From: PALSA-612 sp963791225
Lineage (GTDB): Bacteria; Actinomycetota; Thermoleophilia; Gaiellales; Gaiellaceae
Assembly (NCBI GenBank): GCA_963791225.1
Contig: CAWBRV010000003.1
Location: 1,302,001 to 1,366,000, forward strand
Direction of reading: 5' to 3'
Length of the DNA: 64,000 nt
Shown: piece after piece, positions 1 through 10,073 of the stretch
Layout: every line of letters begins with the position of its first letter
Position numbering within the stretch: the stretch's first letter is position 1
Notes under the pieces: generated by a model
Database searches by the model: none
Seen by the model: only the letters and a program-made list of their open reading frames with translations
Told to the model about the DNA's origin: nothing
Position numbers and translations under genes: made by a program

Positions 1-1573
<1,573 letters not shown>

Positions 1574-1577
<4 letters not shown>

Positions 1578-1759
1578 CCGCGCTCGAGCTGAAGCCCGCG
1601 TGCGAGCGCTGCGGTGGCGCGCTCCCGGCGGACGCCGAGGCCGAGATCTGCTCCTACGAGTGCACGTTCTGCCTCTCGTGCGCGAGCGCGATGGAGCACG
1701 TCTGTCCGAACTGCGGCGGTGAGCTCGTTCCCCGGCCGCGCCGGGGGCCGACGGCGTGA
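1574..1759 (+). CDS. DUF1272 small zinc-binding protein
   Basis: A 61-aa protein whose ATG overlaps the lepA stop. Eight cysteines (C10, C13, C26, C30, C33, C36, C44, C47) make paired CxxC knuckles, and the tail reads CPNCGGELVPRPRR, which fits the DUF1272 family. Function is unknown; the cysteine spacing predicts two zinc sites. Its stop overlaps the GTG of hemW, so it is probably translated by coupling within the lepA-hemW transcript. It lies in a different frame from lepA and is easily missed because a long spurious frame runs through the same bases. Confidence 0.85.
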
Positions 1760-2871
1760 GCGGTGTCCGTCATCTGTACGTCCACCTGCCGTTCTGCGCG
1801 CACCGCTGCGGCTACTGCGACTTCGTCACCGTCGTCGGCCGACAGGGCTCCCACGAGGCGTATGTCGATGCGCTGCTCGCCGAGCTGGCGCTCGAGCGCG
1901 ACGTCCTCGCCGGACAGCTCGAGACGGTCTACCTCGGCGGCGGCACGCCGACCTTCACCGCGCCGGCCGCGCTCGAGCGGCTGCTCGACTCGCTGCCCGC
2001 CACAGTCGAGCTCACGGTCGAGGCAAATCCGGAGACCGTCACGCCCTCGCTCGCCGGGCTTCTGTCACGGAAAGGTGTCAATCGTGTGTCGATCGGCGCG
2101 CAGAGCTTCCACGAAGGCCTGCTCACCGTGCTCGAGCGCCGCGCGAAGCCGGACGACGTCCGCCGTGCCGTGCACACTTTGCGTGATGCCAAGATTGACA
2201 ACATTTCGCTCGACCTCGTCTACGGGATCCCCGGCCAGAGCGCCTCCGACCTCGCGCGCGACCTGGACGAGGCTCTCGCCCTCGAGCCGCAGCACCTGTC
2301 CTGCTACGAGCTCGAGGCCAAGCCCGGGACGCGCTTCACACATACCTTCGGGGATGATCTCGCCCGCCAGAGCGAGGCGCTGGAGGGATACTTCGAGCAG
2401 GTCGTCGACACGCTGACGGCAGCCGGCTACCGCTGGTACGAGACCGCCAACTTCTGCCTGCGGCCCGAGCACGGCGGCGGGCGCGACCTCCGGTCCCGCC
2501 ACAACCTCGCCTACTGGCTCGCCCGGGATTACCTCGGGATCGGGATCGGAGCCGTCTCGACCGTCGGCCCGGCTCGGTGGAAGAACACGCCTCGTCTCCG
2601 GGCTTATCTCGAGGCTCTCGGGAGCGGGACGCCTCCGCCGCGGGAGCTCGAGCCCCTCGACGACGACGTGAAGCGCCGCGAGCGCGTCATGCTCGGACTC
2701 CGCCTGGACGAGCCGCTCGCGCTCGCGGGTATCGAGGCCGCGCTCGACCGGCCTGCGCTCGACCGGCTCGAGCAGCTGGGCCTGGCCTCGCTTCACAGCG
2801 GCGAGACGCTGACCTTGACTCCACGCGGCCGTTTGCTCGGCGGCGGCGTGACGGCGGAGCTGCTGGCGTAA
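1756..2871 (+). CDS. hemW: Radical SAM heme chaperone HemW
   Basis: 371 aa, GTG start overlapping the previous stop. HemW (formerly annotated as oxygen-independent coproporphyrinogen oxidase-like) binds heme and delivers it to hemoproteins. The radical-SAM cluster motif CxxxCxxC is at C14/C18/C21, followed by DF rather than the extra cysteine of true HemN. The SAM-binding YLGGGTPT segment follows at about residue 60, and LVYGIPGQ is near the middle. Length matches HemW and is shorter than HemN. The order lepA-hemW-hrcA-dnaJ is a classic bacterial arrangement and supports the call. Confidence 0.93.
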   Translation: MSGVRHLYVHLPFCAHRCGYCDFVTVVGRQGSHEAYVDALLAELALERDVLAGQLETVYLGGGTPTFTAPAALERLLDSLPATVELTVEANPETVTPSLAGLLSRKGVNRVSIGAQSFHEGLLTVLERRAKPDDVRRAVHTLRDAKIDNISLDLVYGIPGQSASDLARDLDEALALEPQHLSCYELEAKPGTRFTHTFGDDLARQSEALEGYFEQVVDTLTAAGYRWYETANFCLRPEHGGGRDLRSRHNLAYWLARDYLGIGIGAVSTVGPARWKNTPRLRAYLEALGSGTPPPRELEPLDDDVKRRERVMLGLRLDEPLALAGIEAALDRPALDRLEQLGLASLHSGETLTLTPRGRLLGGGVTAELLA

Positions 2872-2872
2872 A

Positions 2873-3919
2873 GTGCCTGCATACATGGAAATCGAGCTGA
2901 CCGAGCGCCAGCGGGAGATCATCGTCCGGGTCGTCGAGGAGTACGTGGCGACGGGCCAGCCCGTAGGCTCGAAGGGTTTGGTGGAGCGGGCAGGCATGCA
3001 CGTGTCGCCGTCGACCGTTCGCAGCGAGCTCGCTGAGCTCGAGCAGGTCGGGTTGCTCACCCACCCGCACACATCGGCAGGGCGTGTGCCGACGGACGTC
3101 GGCTACCGGTACTACGCGAGCACGCTGCTCGAGCGGCTCGAGCCGCAGCCGATCACGTTCGACCTCGACCTGTCCGAGGCGCGGCGCGAGGTCGAGGCGG
3201 CGCTGCAGGCGACCACGGAGATGCTGGCGCAGGCGACTCGGCTGCTCGCGCTCGTCTCGGCACCCCCGCTGCAGACGGACACGGTCAGACACGTCGAGGT
3301 GTTGCTGCTCCAGCCGGACGTGGCCATGGTGGTCGTGATCACGTCGGCAGGCGCGGTGACGAAGCGGCTTGCGAGCTTCGACGAGCCGATCGACTCCGGG
3401 CTCGCGAACTGGGCGCGTCAGTACCTGAACGAGCAGCTCGTCGGCGTCCAGCTCGGAACGCAGCTCCTGCGTCGGCGGCTCGACGACCCCGGCCTGAGTC
3501 CGGTCGAGCGGGCGTTCGTCGAGCGCCTGCGGCCTGCGTTCACGGAGCTCGTCACCCCCAACGAGCAACGACTTTTCGTCGGCGGCGCAGCCGGCCTCCT
3601 CGACGATGTGCGTGGCGACGAGGTGGTGGCCTACCGCGGACTGCTCGAGCTGCTCGAGCGCCGGCGCGCACTCCTCGACGTGCTCGCCGAGTCGCTCGAT
3701 CCCCGTCGGCCGTTCGTCCGCGTGGGCGGCGAGATCAGCAATCCGGCGCTGCACGAGCTCGCTCTCGTCGGGGCCGCCTACGGCATCTCGAACAGGACGC
3801 TCGGAGCGGTCTCGCTCGTCGGGCCGATCCGCATGGACTACGAGAAGGCGATCCGCTCGGTCCGCGCGGCGGCCTCGGAGCTGAGCCGCTTCTCCGAGGA
3901 GCTGTTCGGCGAGAACTAG
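2873..3919 (+). CDS. hrcA: Heat-inducible transcription repressor HrcA
   Basis: 348 aa from GTG 2873; an ATG at 2885 would give 344 aa starting MEIELTERQ and is equally possible. HrcA represses heat-shock genes by binding CIRCE inverted repeats. The N-terminal winged helix is recognisable (TERQREIIVRVVEEYVATGQ, then VGSKGLVERAG and SPSTVRSELAELE). The C-terminal part contains the family-typical GAAYGISNRTLGAVSLVGPIRMDY. It sits one base after hemW and 40 nt before dnaJ. I see no CIRCE (TTAGCACTC/GAGTGCTAA) in front of hrcA or dnaJ, so its targets are presumably elsewhere. Confidence 0.95.
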   Translation: MPAYMEIELTERQREIIVRVVEEYVATGQPVGSKGLVERAGMHVSPSTVRSELAELEQVGLLTHPHTSAGRVPTDVGYRYYASTLLERLEPQPITFDLDLSEARREVEAALQATTEMLAQATRLLALVSAPPLQTDTVRHVEVLLLQPDVAMVVVITSAGAVTKRLASFDEPIDSGLANWARQYLNEQLVGVQLGTQLLRRRLDDPGLSPVERAFVERLRPAFTELVTPNEQRLFVGGAAGLLDDVRGDEVVAYRGLLELLERRRALLDVLAESLDPRRPFVRVGGEISNPALHELALVGAAYGISNRTLGAVSLVGPIRMDYEKAIRSVRAAASELSRFSEELFGEN

Positions 3920-3947
3920 AGGAGCGGGCCACGGCCTGGGCCGGGGC

Positions 3948-3953
3948 TAACCT
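3948..3953 (+). promoter_or_regulatory. -10 element for leaderless dnaJ
   Basis: TAACCT followed by 6 nt and then the GTG of dnaJ. Transcription 7 nt downstream of a TANNNT box would begin at the start codon. No Shine-Dalgarno sequence is visible before dnaJ. Confidence 0.5.
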
Positions 3954-3959
3954 AGTGCG

Positions 3960-5072
3960 GTGGCCACGACCCGGCGCGACTACTACGAGGTGCTCGGCGT
4001 CCAGCGTGGCGCGTCCGAGGACGAGATCAAGCGGGCCTTCCGCGGGCTCGCACGCGAGCTGCATCCCGACGTCTCCGACGCTCCCGACGCCGAGGCACGC
4101 TTCAAGGAGGTCGTCGAGGCGTACGAGGTGCTCTCCAGCTCCGAGCGGCGCGACATCTACGACCGGTTCGGCCACGAGGGTCTGCGGAGCGGCGGCTTCA
4201 CACCGTCCTTCGATCTCGGCAACCTGAGCGACCTCTTCTCGGCGTTCTTCGGCGACGACCTATTCGGCACCGGCGCGCGGCGCTCCCGGCGCGGTGCGGA
4301 CGTCGGCGCGGAGATCGCGATCGAGCTCGTCGAGGCCGCACAGGGCGTGAAGAGAGAAGTGCCGTTCGAGGTAGCCGTGCCGTGCGAGGCGTGCGCAGCC
4401 AGCGGGGCCGAGCCGGGCACGAGCCCCGTTCAGTGCTCGGGCTGCGGCGGCAGCGGGCGTCTCCAGCAGGTTTCCCGCAGCGTGTTCGGCGAGTTCATCC
4501 GCACCCAGTCGTGCCCACGCTGCAACGGCTCGGGTCGCGTGATCGAGTCGCCGTGCAAGGCCTGCCGCGGCAGCGGGCGCATCCTCAACGAGAAGCGTCT
4601 CGAGGTCGATGTCCCGGCGGGCATCCATGACGGTCAGCGGATCCGCATCTCCGGCGAGGGCCACGCCGGGGTGCCGGGCGGCGAGGCGGGCGACGTCTAC
4701 GTCCTCGTCCGCGTCAAGCAGGACCCGCGCTTCGCACGCGAGGGTGACGACATCTTCTCGCAGGTCGACCTGACGATGACCGAGGCAGCGCTCGGCGCAC
4801 GCGTGACAGTTCCGACGCTCGACGGAGAGACCGAGCTCGAGTTCGAGCCGGGAACGCAGCCCGGCGAGGTCCACGTCCTCGACCGCCGCGGGATGCCGGT
4901 CCTGCACGGATCGGGGCGAGGCGACCACCGGATCCTCGTGAACGTCGTCATGCCGCGACGGCTCGACCCGGAACAGCGCAAGCTGCTCGAGGACTTCTCC
5001 GCGAGCGCCGACGACGAGACCTACGCCCAGGACGAGGGCTTCTTCCAACGGCTGCGGAGCGCCTTCCGCTGA
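3960..5072 (+). CDS. dnaJ: Chaperone protein DnaJ
   Basis: 370 aa, GTG start. Hsp40 co-chaperone that stimulates DnaK ATPase. J domain at residues 1-70 with HPD at 35-37; glycine/phenylalanine-rich stretch around residues 75-105; four zinc-finger repeats (CEACAASG, CSGCGGSG, CPRCNGSG, CKACRGSG) at about 141-207; C-terminal substrate-binding domain to the end. All zinc ligands are present, so it is a type I DnaJ. It directly follows hrcA, its usual repressor partner; dnaK and grpE are not in the window. A TAACCT box 6 nt upstream suggests its own leaderless promoter. Confidence 0.96.
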   Translation: MATTRRDYYEVLGVQRGASEDEIKRAFRGLARELHPDVSDAPDAEARFKEVVEAYEVLSSSERRDIYDRFGHEGLRSGGFTPSFDLGNLSDLFSAFFGDDLFGTGARRSRRGADVGAEIAIELVEAAQGVKREVPFEVAVPCEACAASGAEPGTSPVQCSGCGGSGRLQQVSRSVFGEFIRTQSCPRCNGSGRVIESPCKACRGSGRILNEKRLEVDVPAGIHDGQRIRISGEGHAGVPGGEAGDVYVLVRVKQDPRFAREGDDIFSQVDLTMTEAALGARVTVPTLDGETELEFEPGTQPGEVHVLDRRGMPVLHGSGRGDHRILVNVVMPRRLDPEQRKLLEDFSASADDETYAQDEGFFQRLRSAFR

Positions 5073-5073
5073 C

Positions 5074-5850
5074 GTGAGCGACGAGCGCCCGCTCCGGCGC
5101 GTGTCGATCACCGTTCCCCGCCGTCGCGCCGAAGAGGCGCGCGCCACGATGATCGAGCTGTTCCCGGAGGGATTCGAGGAAGTCGACGACGAAGACGACG
5201 TGCAGCTCGCTGCGTACACGGACGCGTCGGGCGAGGAGAGGCTCTGGCACGCCTTCGGCGGCGTGCGGGGCACTGACGTCGAAGCCGGTTGGGAGGAGCG
5301 CTGGCGCAGCTTCCACCGGCCGGTGACGGTCGGCCCGCTGTGGGTCGGGCCGCCGTGGGAGGAGCCCGCGGTGGGCTCGCTCCCCGTCGTGATCGACCCC
5401 GCTCGGGCGTTCGGCACCGGGGCGCACGCGACGACCCGGCTCTGCCTCGAGCTGCTCGTCGACCTGCCGCGCGGCTCGCTGCTCGACGTCGGGTGCGGCT
5501 CCGGGGTGCTCGCGATTGCCGGCGCCAGGCTCGGATTCGCGCCGGTCGTCGCGCTGGACGTCGATCCGCTCGCAATCGGAGCGACGCACGAGAACGCGCG
5601 TGCGAACGGCGTTGCCGTCGAGGCGAGGCTCCTCGATGCGACCCGTGAGCCGCTACCGGCCGCGGCTACGGCAGTCGCGAACATCTCGCTCGAGGCCGTC
5701 CGAGAGGTGGCCGCGAGGCTCGAGTGCGACCGGCTCGTCACCTCCGGCTACCTGGTCTCGAACCGGCTTCGGCTTCCGCGCTACACGGCGCGGCGAAGGC
5801 TCGACGAGGAGGGCTGGGCGGCCGACCTCTGGGAGGCCGTGACCGAGTAA
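5074..5850 (+). CDS. prmA: Ribosomal protein L11 methyltransferase
   Basis: 258 aa, GTG start one base after the dnaJ stop. PrmA trimethylates ribosomal protein L11 using SAM. Motifs: AFGTGAHATTRLCLELL (the PrmA-specific pre-motif), LLDVGCGSGVLAIAGARLG (motif I, SAM binding) and VVALDVDPLAI (motif II). The usual catalytic-loop motif NILA/NLL is read here as NISLEAV, a mild deviation. The protein is shorter than many PrmA (about 290-300 aa), mostly in the N-terminal substrate-recognition domain. The position after dnaJ and before an mtaB-like gene is common in bacteria. Confidence 0.88.
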   Translation: MSDERPLRRVSITVPRRRAEEARATMIELFPEGFEEVDDEDDVQLAAYTDASGEERLWHAFGGVRGTDVEAGWEERWRSFHRPVTVGPLWVGPPWEEPAVGSLPVVIDPARAFGTGAHATTRLCLELLVDLPRGSLLDVGCGSGVLAIAGARLGFAPVVALDVDPLAIGATHENARANGVAVEARLLDATREPLPAAATAVANISLEAVREVAARLECDRLVTSGYLVSNRLRLPRYTARRRLDEEGWAADLWEAVTE

Positions 5851-5861
5851 GGTCCGCGGGC

Positions 5862-7052
5862 ATGGCGACGTTCTCGGCGGGCTTCCTCGGCTGCAAGGTC
5901 TCGCATGCGGACGCGCAGGCGGTGCGGGAGCGGCTGCTCGCCGACGGGCACACGGAGCAGGCCGGCGGCGCCGATATCGCCGTCCTCAACACGTGCTGCG
6001 TCACGCACGAGGCGATCTCGAAGTCGCGCACGGCGGCCTCGCGGCTGTCCCGCACGCACGGTCGCGTGTACCTCACGGGCTGCGGGGCGAATCTCGCCGG
6101 TGCTGCTTTCGCCGGCCTGCCGGGCAACATCGTCGTCGTGGCGAGGCGAAGCGAGGAGACGCCCGCGGCGGTCGCCGGCGACGTCGGTGCGATCGCCTGC
6201 GTCCAGGCCGACGCCCGCCTCGATCGCGTGCGCGCCTTCGTGAAGGTGCAGGACGGCTGCAGCTTCTCGTGCTCGTTCTGCGTGATTCCGCTCGTGCGCG
6301 GGGCGTCGCGCAGTCGGTCGGCCGAGTCGATTCTGTCCGAGGTGCGCCGCCGCGTCGAGCAGGGTCACAAGGAGGTCGTGTTGACCGGAATCAATCTCGG
6401 GTGCTATCGCGATCGCGCCGCCGGCTACCGGCTCGCGCGGCTCGTCCGCGAAGTCGGCGCCACGCCGGGTCTCGCGCGCCTGCGGCTCTCGTCCATCGAG
6501 GTCAACCATCTCGACGAGGAGCTCGTCGCCGCGTTGCGCGAGACGCCGACGGCCGGACGGCACCTGCACGTGCCGATGCAGTCCGGCGACGACGGCGTTC
6601 TCCAGGCGATGGGCCGCCGCTACCGGGCCCAGACCTTTCTGCGCCGGCTCGCGCTCGCGGCCGACTTCAACCTGACGACGGACGTGATCGTCGGCTTCCC
6701 GGCCGAGGACGAGCGCGCGTTCCGCCGGACGCTCGCGGTCGTCGCCGAGGCCGGGATCACGAAGGCGCACGTCTTTCCGTACTCCCCGCGTCCGGGGACG
6801 AGGACGGCCGGAGAAGACACGGTGCCGAAGGCGGTCAAGAAGGAGCGGAGCGCCCGGCTCCGGGCGCTGTCGCGCGAGCAGACGCTCCGCCGCTGGCGCG
6901 GGAAGATCGGCCGCCCGGACGTCGTCCTCGTCGACCGGCCTGGGCTCGGCTACGGCGACGACTACTCGCCCTGGCTCGTCGACGCGCCGGTCGGCGAGCT
7001 CGTCCCGGTGCGCGGCGCCGCGGTGACGGAGGAGGGGATCCTCGCTGCCTGA
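5862..7052 (+). CDS. mtaB: tRNA methylthiotransferase, MtaB-like
   Basis: 396 aa, ATG 5862. MiaB/MtaB/RimO family radical SAM enzyme; the MtaB subgroup adds a methylthio group to t6A37 of tRNA. N-terminal UPF0004 domain shows FLGCKVSHADAQ and VLNTCCVT, and the middle has TGCGANL: the three cysteines of the auxiliary cluster. Radical-SAM motif CSFSCSFC is near residue 136. HVPMQSGDDGVL and FPYSPRPGTRTA are family signatures. The C-terminal TRAM domain is short. The position next to prmA favours MtaB over MiaB; the exact substrate is inferred. An upstream ATG-less extension in the same frame overlaps prmA and was rejected. Confidence 0.85.
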   Translation: MATFSAGFLGCKVSHADAQAVRERLLADGHTEQAGGADIAVLNTCCVTHEAISKSRTAASRLSRTHGRVYLTGCGANLAGAAFAGLPGNIVVVARRSEETPAAVAGDVGAIACVQADARLDRVRAFVKVQDGCSFSCSFCVIPLVRGASRSRSAESILSEVRRRVEQGHKEVVLTGINLGCYRDRAAGYRLARLVREVGATPGLARLRLSSIEVNHLDEELVAALRETPTAGRHLHVPMQSGDDGVLQAMGRRYRAQTFLRRLALAADFNLTTDVIVGFPAEDERAFRRTLAVVAEAGITKAHVFPYSPRPGTRTAGEDTVPKAVKKERSARLRALSREQTLRRWRGKIGRPDVVLVDRPGLGYGDDYSPWLVDAPVGELVPVRGAAVTEEGILAA

Positions 7053-7398
7053 CACGCCCTCCGATCCGGACTGCATCTTCTGCAAGATCGTCCGCGGTGA
7101 GCTGCCGGCGACCATCGTCAACCGGGCGGAGGGATTCATCGCGATCGAGGACATCGCCCCCAAGGCCGACGTGCACCTGCTCGTCATCCCGGAGCGACAT
7201 CTGGAAACCTTCCGTGACGTCCCGGCGATGGGCGAGGAGGAGGCGAAGGGGATGCTCGATTTCGTGGCGGCAACGGCCAAGGCGGCCGGACTCGACGAGT
7301 ACCGGCTGATGGTGTTCGTCGGCGCCGGCGCGGGCCAGACCGTCTTCCACCTCCACTGGCACGTCCTCGGCGGGACGTTCAGGGGGCTGCCCGCATGA
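7045..7398 (+). CDS. HIT family protein, apparent CTG start
   Basis: 117 aa if started at CTG 7045. HIT proteins hydrolyse or transfer nucleotides (HINT-type). DCIFCKIVRGELPATIV is the classic HINT N-terminus, and the histidine triad reads HLHWHVLGG near the C-terminus. The frame is closed by TGA at 7024-7026, and between that stop and residue C8 there is no ATG, GTG or TTG. The first such codon is GTG 7171, inside the fold. CTG 7045 is preceded by AGGAGG (7030-7035) at 9 nt spacing, so a CTG start is the best reading. The next gene overlaps by ATGA. Confidence 0.85.
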   Translation: MPDTPSDPDCIFCKIVRGELPATIVNRAEGFIAIEDIAPKADVHLLVIPERHLETFRDVPAMGEEEAKGMLDFVAATAKAAGLDEYRLMVFVGAGAGQTVFHLHWHVLGGTFRGLPA

Positions 7399-7838
7399 CG
7401 CTGATCGCGCGCATCGAGGACGACCTCAAGGAGGCGATGAAGGAGCGTGACGGCGAGCGGCGCGACGCGCTGCGGCTGATCCTGAACGCGTTGCGGGCCT
7501 CGGAGAAGGAGCTGCAGCGGCCGTTGCACGAGGACGAGGAGCTGCAGGTGCTACAGCGAGAGCGCAAGCGTCGGCTCGAGGCAATCGAGGCCTACCGGGC
7601 GGCCGGGCGGGAGGAGCAGGCCGAGAAGGAGGAGGACGAGCTCGACGTGCTCGAGGAGTTCATGCCCGAGCCGCTGTCGGAGGACGAGCTCGAGGCGATC
7701 GTCGACGACGCCATCGCCGAGAACGGCGCCACGAGTCTGCGCGACCTCGGCCGCGTGATGGCCGACGTGATGCCGCAGATCGCCGGTCGCGCGGACGGGT
7801 CGGCCGTGAGCCAGCTCGTCCGCGAGAAGCTCGCCTGA
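7395..7838 (+). CDS. GatB/YqeY domain protein
   Basis: 147 aa, ATG overlapping the HIT stop. The YqeY family shares the tail domain of the GatB amidotransferase subunit; its role is not established, though tRNA binding is suspected. The N-terminal helical part (DDLKEAMKERDGERRDALRLILNALR) and the EEFMPEPLSEDELEAIVDDAI segment are typical, and it ends SQLVREKLA. Length is standard for the family. Together with HIT it closes the 5' operon: the next gene is 178 nt away with its own promoter-like box. Confidence 0.9.
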   Translation: MTLIARIEDDLKEAMKERDGERRDALRLILNALRASEKELQRPLHEDEELQVLQRERKRRLEAIEAYRAAGREEQAEKEEDELDVLEEFMPEPLSEDELEAIVDDAIAENGATSLRDLGRVMADVMPQIAGRADGSAVSQLVREKLA

Positions 7839-7860
7839 TCAGGCTCGATACCCGTCTGCA

Positions 7861-7883
7861 CCGGCCCTGTCCGGAACGGCCGG
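7861..7883 (+). terminator. Possible terminator hairpin after yqeY
   Basis: Inverted repeat CCGGCC / GGCCGG with an 11-nt loop, 22 nt after the yqeY stop and without a U-tract. It lies in the only sizeable gap of the housekeeping run. Weak evidence. Confidence 0.3.
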
Positions 7884-8003
7884 CTCAAGGTGCTCCCGGC
7901 CTCCTCCCCGCTGCGAGCGTATCGAGAGAGTCGTCACACGTCTGTGCCTCCAATGTGACGAAATCGAGGCATCCGCGGCGGCCGGATCGACGGGTGCCCG
8001 CCC

Positions 8004-8009
8004 TACACT
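8004..8009 (+). promoter_or_regulatory. -10 element for leaderless phoH
   Basis: TACACT with 7 nt to the phoH GTG. The same TACACT hexamer stands 6 nt before deoC. No ribosome binding site lies between it and the start. Confidence 0.5.
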
Positions 8010-8016
8010 AGGACCG

Positions 8017-8976
8017 GTGCAGGAAGTTCTCTCTGTCTCGAACGACGTCGCCGCCGAGCTCGCTGGGGTCGGCGACGGCGTGCTCGACGCGCTTCGCGAC
8101 CGGCTCGACTGCACGATCCTCCTGCGCGGCAACCGGCTCACGATCGAGGGCGAGCAGGAGCACGTGTCCGAAGCGCGGGCCGTCGTCGACGAGCTCGTAG
8201 AGCTGGTCGAGACCGGCCACGACATCGGGCCGGGGACAGTCGACGCCGTGATCGGTGCCATCGACCAGGCCCACGACGTCCGCGAGATCTTCGAGGACGT
8301 GATCTGGCGGCACCGCGGCAAGAAGATCGCGCCGAAGACGGTCAACCAGAAGCGGTACGTCGACGCGATCCGCGACCACACGGTCACGTTCGCGATCGGC
8401 CCGGCCGGCACGGGCAAGACGTATCTGGCCATGGCGCTCGCGGTCAGGGCGCTGTCCGAGCGCGAGGTCGGCCGGATCATCCTCACGCGGCCGGCGGTCG
8501 AAGCGGGCGAGCGGCTCGGGTTCCTGCCGGGCGACATCCTGGCCAAGGTCGACCCCTACCTGCGCCCGCTGTTCGACGCGCTCTACGACATGCTCGACGC
8601 CGACCGGCTGACCTCGTACATGGAGAAGGGCGCGATCGAGGTGGCTCCGCTCGCGTTCATGCGCGGACGCACGCTCAACGACTCCTTCATCATCCTCGAC
8701 GAAGCGCAGAACACGAGCCCCGAGCAGATGCAGATGTTCCTGACCCGGCTCGGCTTCGGGTCAAAGGTCGTCGTGACAGGCGACGTCACGCAGATCGACC
8801 TGCCTCGCGACCAGGCGTCCGGGCTCGTGTCCGTCCAGGACATCCTGGGGCCGATCGAGGGGATCGCCTTCCTCCGCTTCGGTCACGAGGACGTCGTCCG
8901 CCACAAGCTCGTCCAGCGCATCGTGGAGGCGTACCGCCGCCACAGCGAGGAGACGGGCTCCGAACGCACCCGCTAG
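8017..8976 (+). CDS. PhoH-like ATPase (PhoL/YbeZ type)
   Basis: 319 aa, GTG start. Cytosolic P-loop ATPase that partners with YbeY in ribosome quality control and RNA metabolism. The N-terminal about 90 residues form a KH-like region (LRGNRLTIEGEQEHVSEARAVVDEL). Walker A is GPAGTGKTYLA, Walker B is FIILDEAQNT, and there is a VTGDVTQIDLP sensor segment. Length and the adjacent ybeY match PhoL rather than the toxin-fused PhoH2. Three bases separate it from ybeY. Confidence 0.92.
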   Translation: MQEVLSVSNDVAAELAGVGDGVLDALRDRLDCTILLRGNRLTIEGEQEHVSEARAVVDELVELVETGHDIGPGTVDAVIGAIDQAHDVREIFEDVIWRHRGKKIAPKTVNQKRYVDAIRDHTVTFAIGPAGTGKTYLAMALAVRALSEREVGRIILTRPAVEAGERLGFLPGDILAKVDPYLRPLFDALYDMLDADRLTSYMEKGAIEVAPLAFMRGRTLNDSFIILDEAQNTSPEQMQMFLTRLGFGSKVVVTGDVTQIDLPRDQASGLVSVQDILGPIEGIAFLRFGHEDVVRHKLVQRIVEAYRRHSEETGSERTR

Positions 8977-8979
8977 CTC

Positions 8980-9357
8980 GTGGTCGAGATCGAGGTCGCG
9001 AACAGAAGCGGCATCGAGGTCGACGAGCATGCAGCCGTCGAGCTCGCCAGACAGGTGCTCGCAGGCGAGGGTGTCGACGAGGGCGAGCTCGGCATCGCGT
9101 TCGTGCCTGCGGACGAGATCAGGCGCCTCAAGCGTGAGCACCTCGGCGTCGACGAGGCGACCGACGTTCTCTCGTTCCCGATCGACGGCCGCGACGCGCT
9201 TCCGGACGGCGTGCCGCGCCAGCTCGGCGACGCAGTCCTCTGCCCGCAGGTGACGGGCGACGCCTGGCGCGGGCCGCTCGTCCACGGGCTGCTGCACCTG
9301 CTCGGATACGACCACGGCGCCGAGATGGAGGCCCGCGAGGAGGTCTACGACGCATGA
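8980..9357 (+). CDS. ybeY: Endoribonuclease YbeY
   Basis: 125 aa, GTG start. Metal-dependent endoribonuclease involved in 16S rRNA 3'-end maturation. The zinc motif is HGLLHLLGYDH (H-x3-H-x5-H) near residue 100. TDVLSFPID upstream is the second family signature. The protein is at the short end of the family, lacking N-terminal extensions. The stop overlaps the ATG of the next gene. The phoH-ybeY-dgkA-cdd-era order is conserved in many Gram-positive bacteria. Confidence 0.92.
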   Translation: MVEIEVANRSGIEVDEHAAVELARQVLAGEGVDEGELGIAFVPADEIRRLKREHLGVDEATDVLSFPIDGRDALPDGVPRQLGDAVLCPQVTGDAWRGPLVHGLLHLLGYDHGAEMEAREEVYDA

Positions 9358-10073
9358 GCCGCCGTCGGTCGCTGTCGCTGATCGACAGCTTCAACTTCGC
9401 GATCGAGGGCTTGATCCACGTCCTGCGGACGCACCGCAACATGCGCATCCACTTCGCGGTCGCGATCGCCGTGCTGGTCGCGGCCGTGTGGAAGGGCGTC
9501 AACCGCTTCGAGCTGATCGCGCTGCTGCTCGCAATCACGTTCGTGCTCGTCGCCGAGATGATCAACTCGGCGATCGAGCAGGCGATCGACCTGGCCACGA
9601 CGTCCTTCGACCCGCTCGCGAAGCTGGCCAAGGACATCGCCGCCGGTGCTGTCCTGATCGCGGCCATCAACGCCGTTGCGGTCGGTTACCTCGTGTTCTC
9701 GCATGCGTTCAGCACATCCGCCTCGAGCGTGCTCGACCGGCTCCGCGACCTGCCGACGGAGGTGACGCTGATCGCGCTCGTGCTCACCGTCCTGATCGTG
9801 ATCGCGACCAAGGCCTGGGTCGGGCGCGGGACTCCGCTCCGAGGCGGACTCCCCTCCGGGCACGCCGCCGTCGCGTTCGCGGGCTGGGTCGCGGTGACCT
9901 ACATCCTCGGTCCGAAAGAGCACCGTTTCCTCGTCTCGTCGATCATGTTCATCATGGCTCTCCTCGTGGCCCAGACCAGGATCGAAGCCGGCGTCCACTC
10001 GACGCTCGAGGTCGTCTACGGCGGGCTGCTCGGCGCCCTCGTCGCTCTCGCCGTCTTCCAGCTCTTCTTCTGA
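9354..10073 (+). CDS. Diacylglycerol/undecaprenol kinase fused to PAP2 phosphatase
   Basis: 239 aa membrane protein. Residues about 1-120 form a prokaryotic DagK domain: three helices with EMINSAIEQAID, matching the ExxNTAIE active-site motif with Ser for Thr. Residues about 125-239 form a PAP2 (acid phosphatase) domain: KAWVGRGTP, then LPSGHAAVAFAGW (motif 2, catalytic His) and RIEAGVHSTLEV (motif 3). The kinase would phosphorylate undecaprenol or diacylglycerol and the PAP2 half would dephosphorylate a lipid phosphate. Both activities in one chain look antagonistic or recycling; which lipid each half uses is unknown. In most genomes this position holds dgkA alone. Confidence 0.85.
   Translation: MSRRRSLSLIDSFNFAIEGLIHVLRTHRNMRIHFAVAIAVLVAAVWKGVNRFELIALLLAITFVLVAEMINSAIEQAIDLATTSFDPLAKLAKDIAAGAVLIAAINAVAVGYLVFSHAFSTSASSVLDRLRDLPTEVTLIALVLTVLIVIATKAWVGRGTPLRGGLPSGHAAVAFAGWVAVTYILGPKEHRFLVSSIMFIMALLVAQTRIEAGVHSTLEVVYGGLLGALVALAVFQLFF

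Noticed and set aside
2860..3960. CIRCE operator for HrcA
   Set aside because: No TTAGCACTC-N9-GAGTGCTAA-like pair was found upstream of hrcA or dnaJ.
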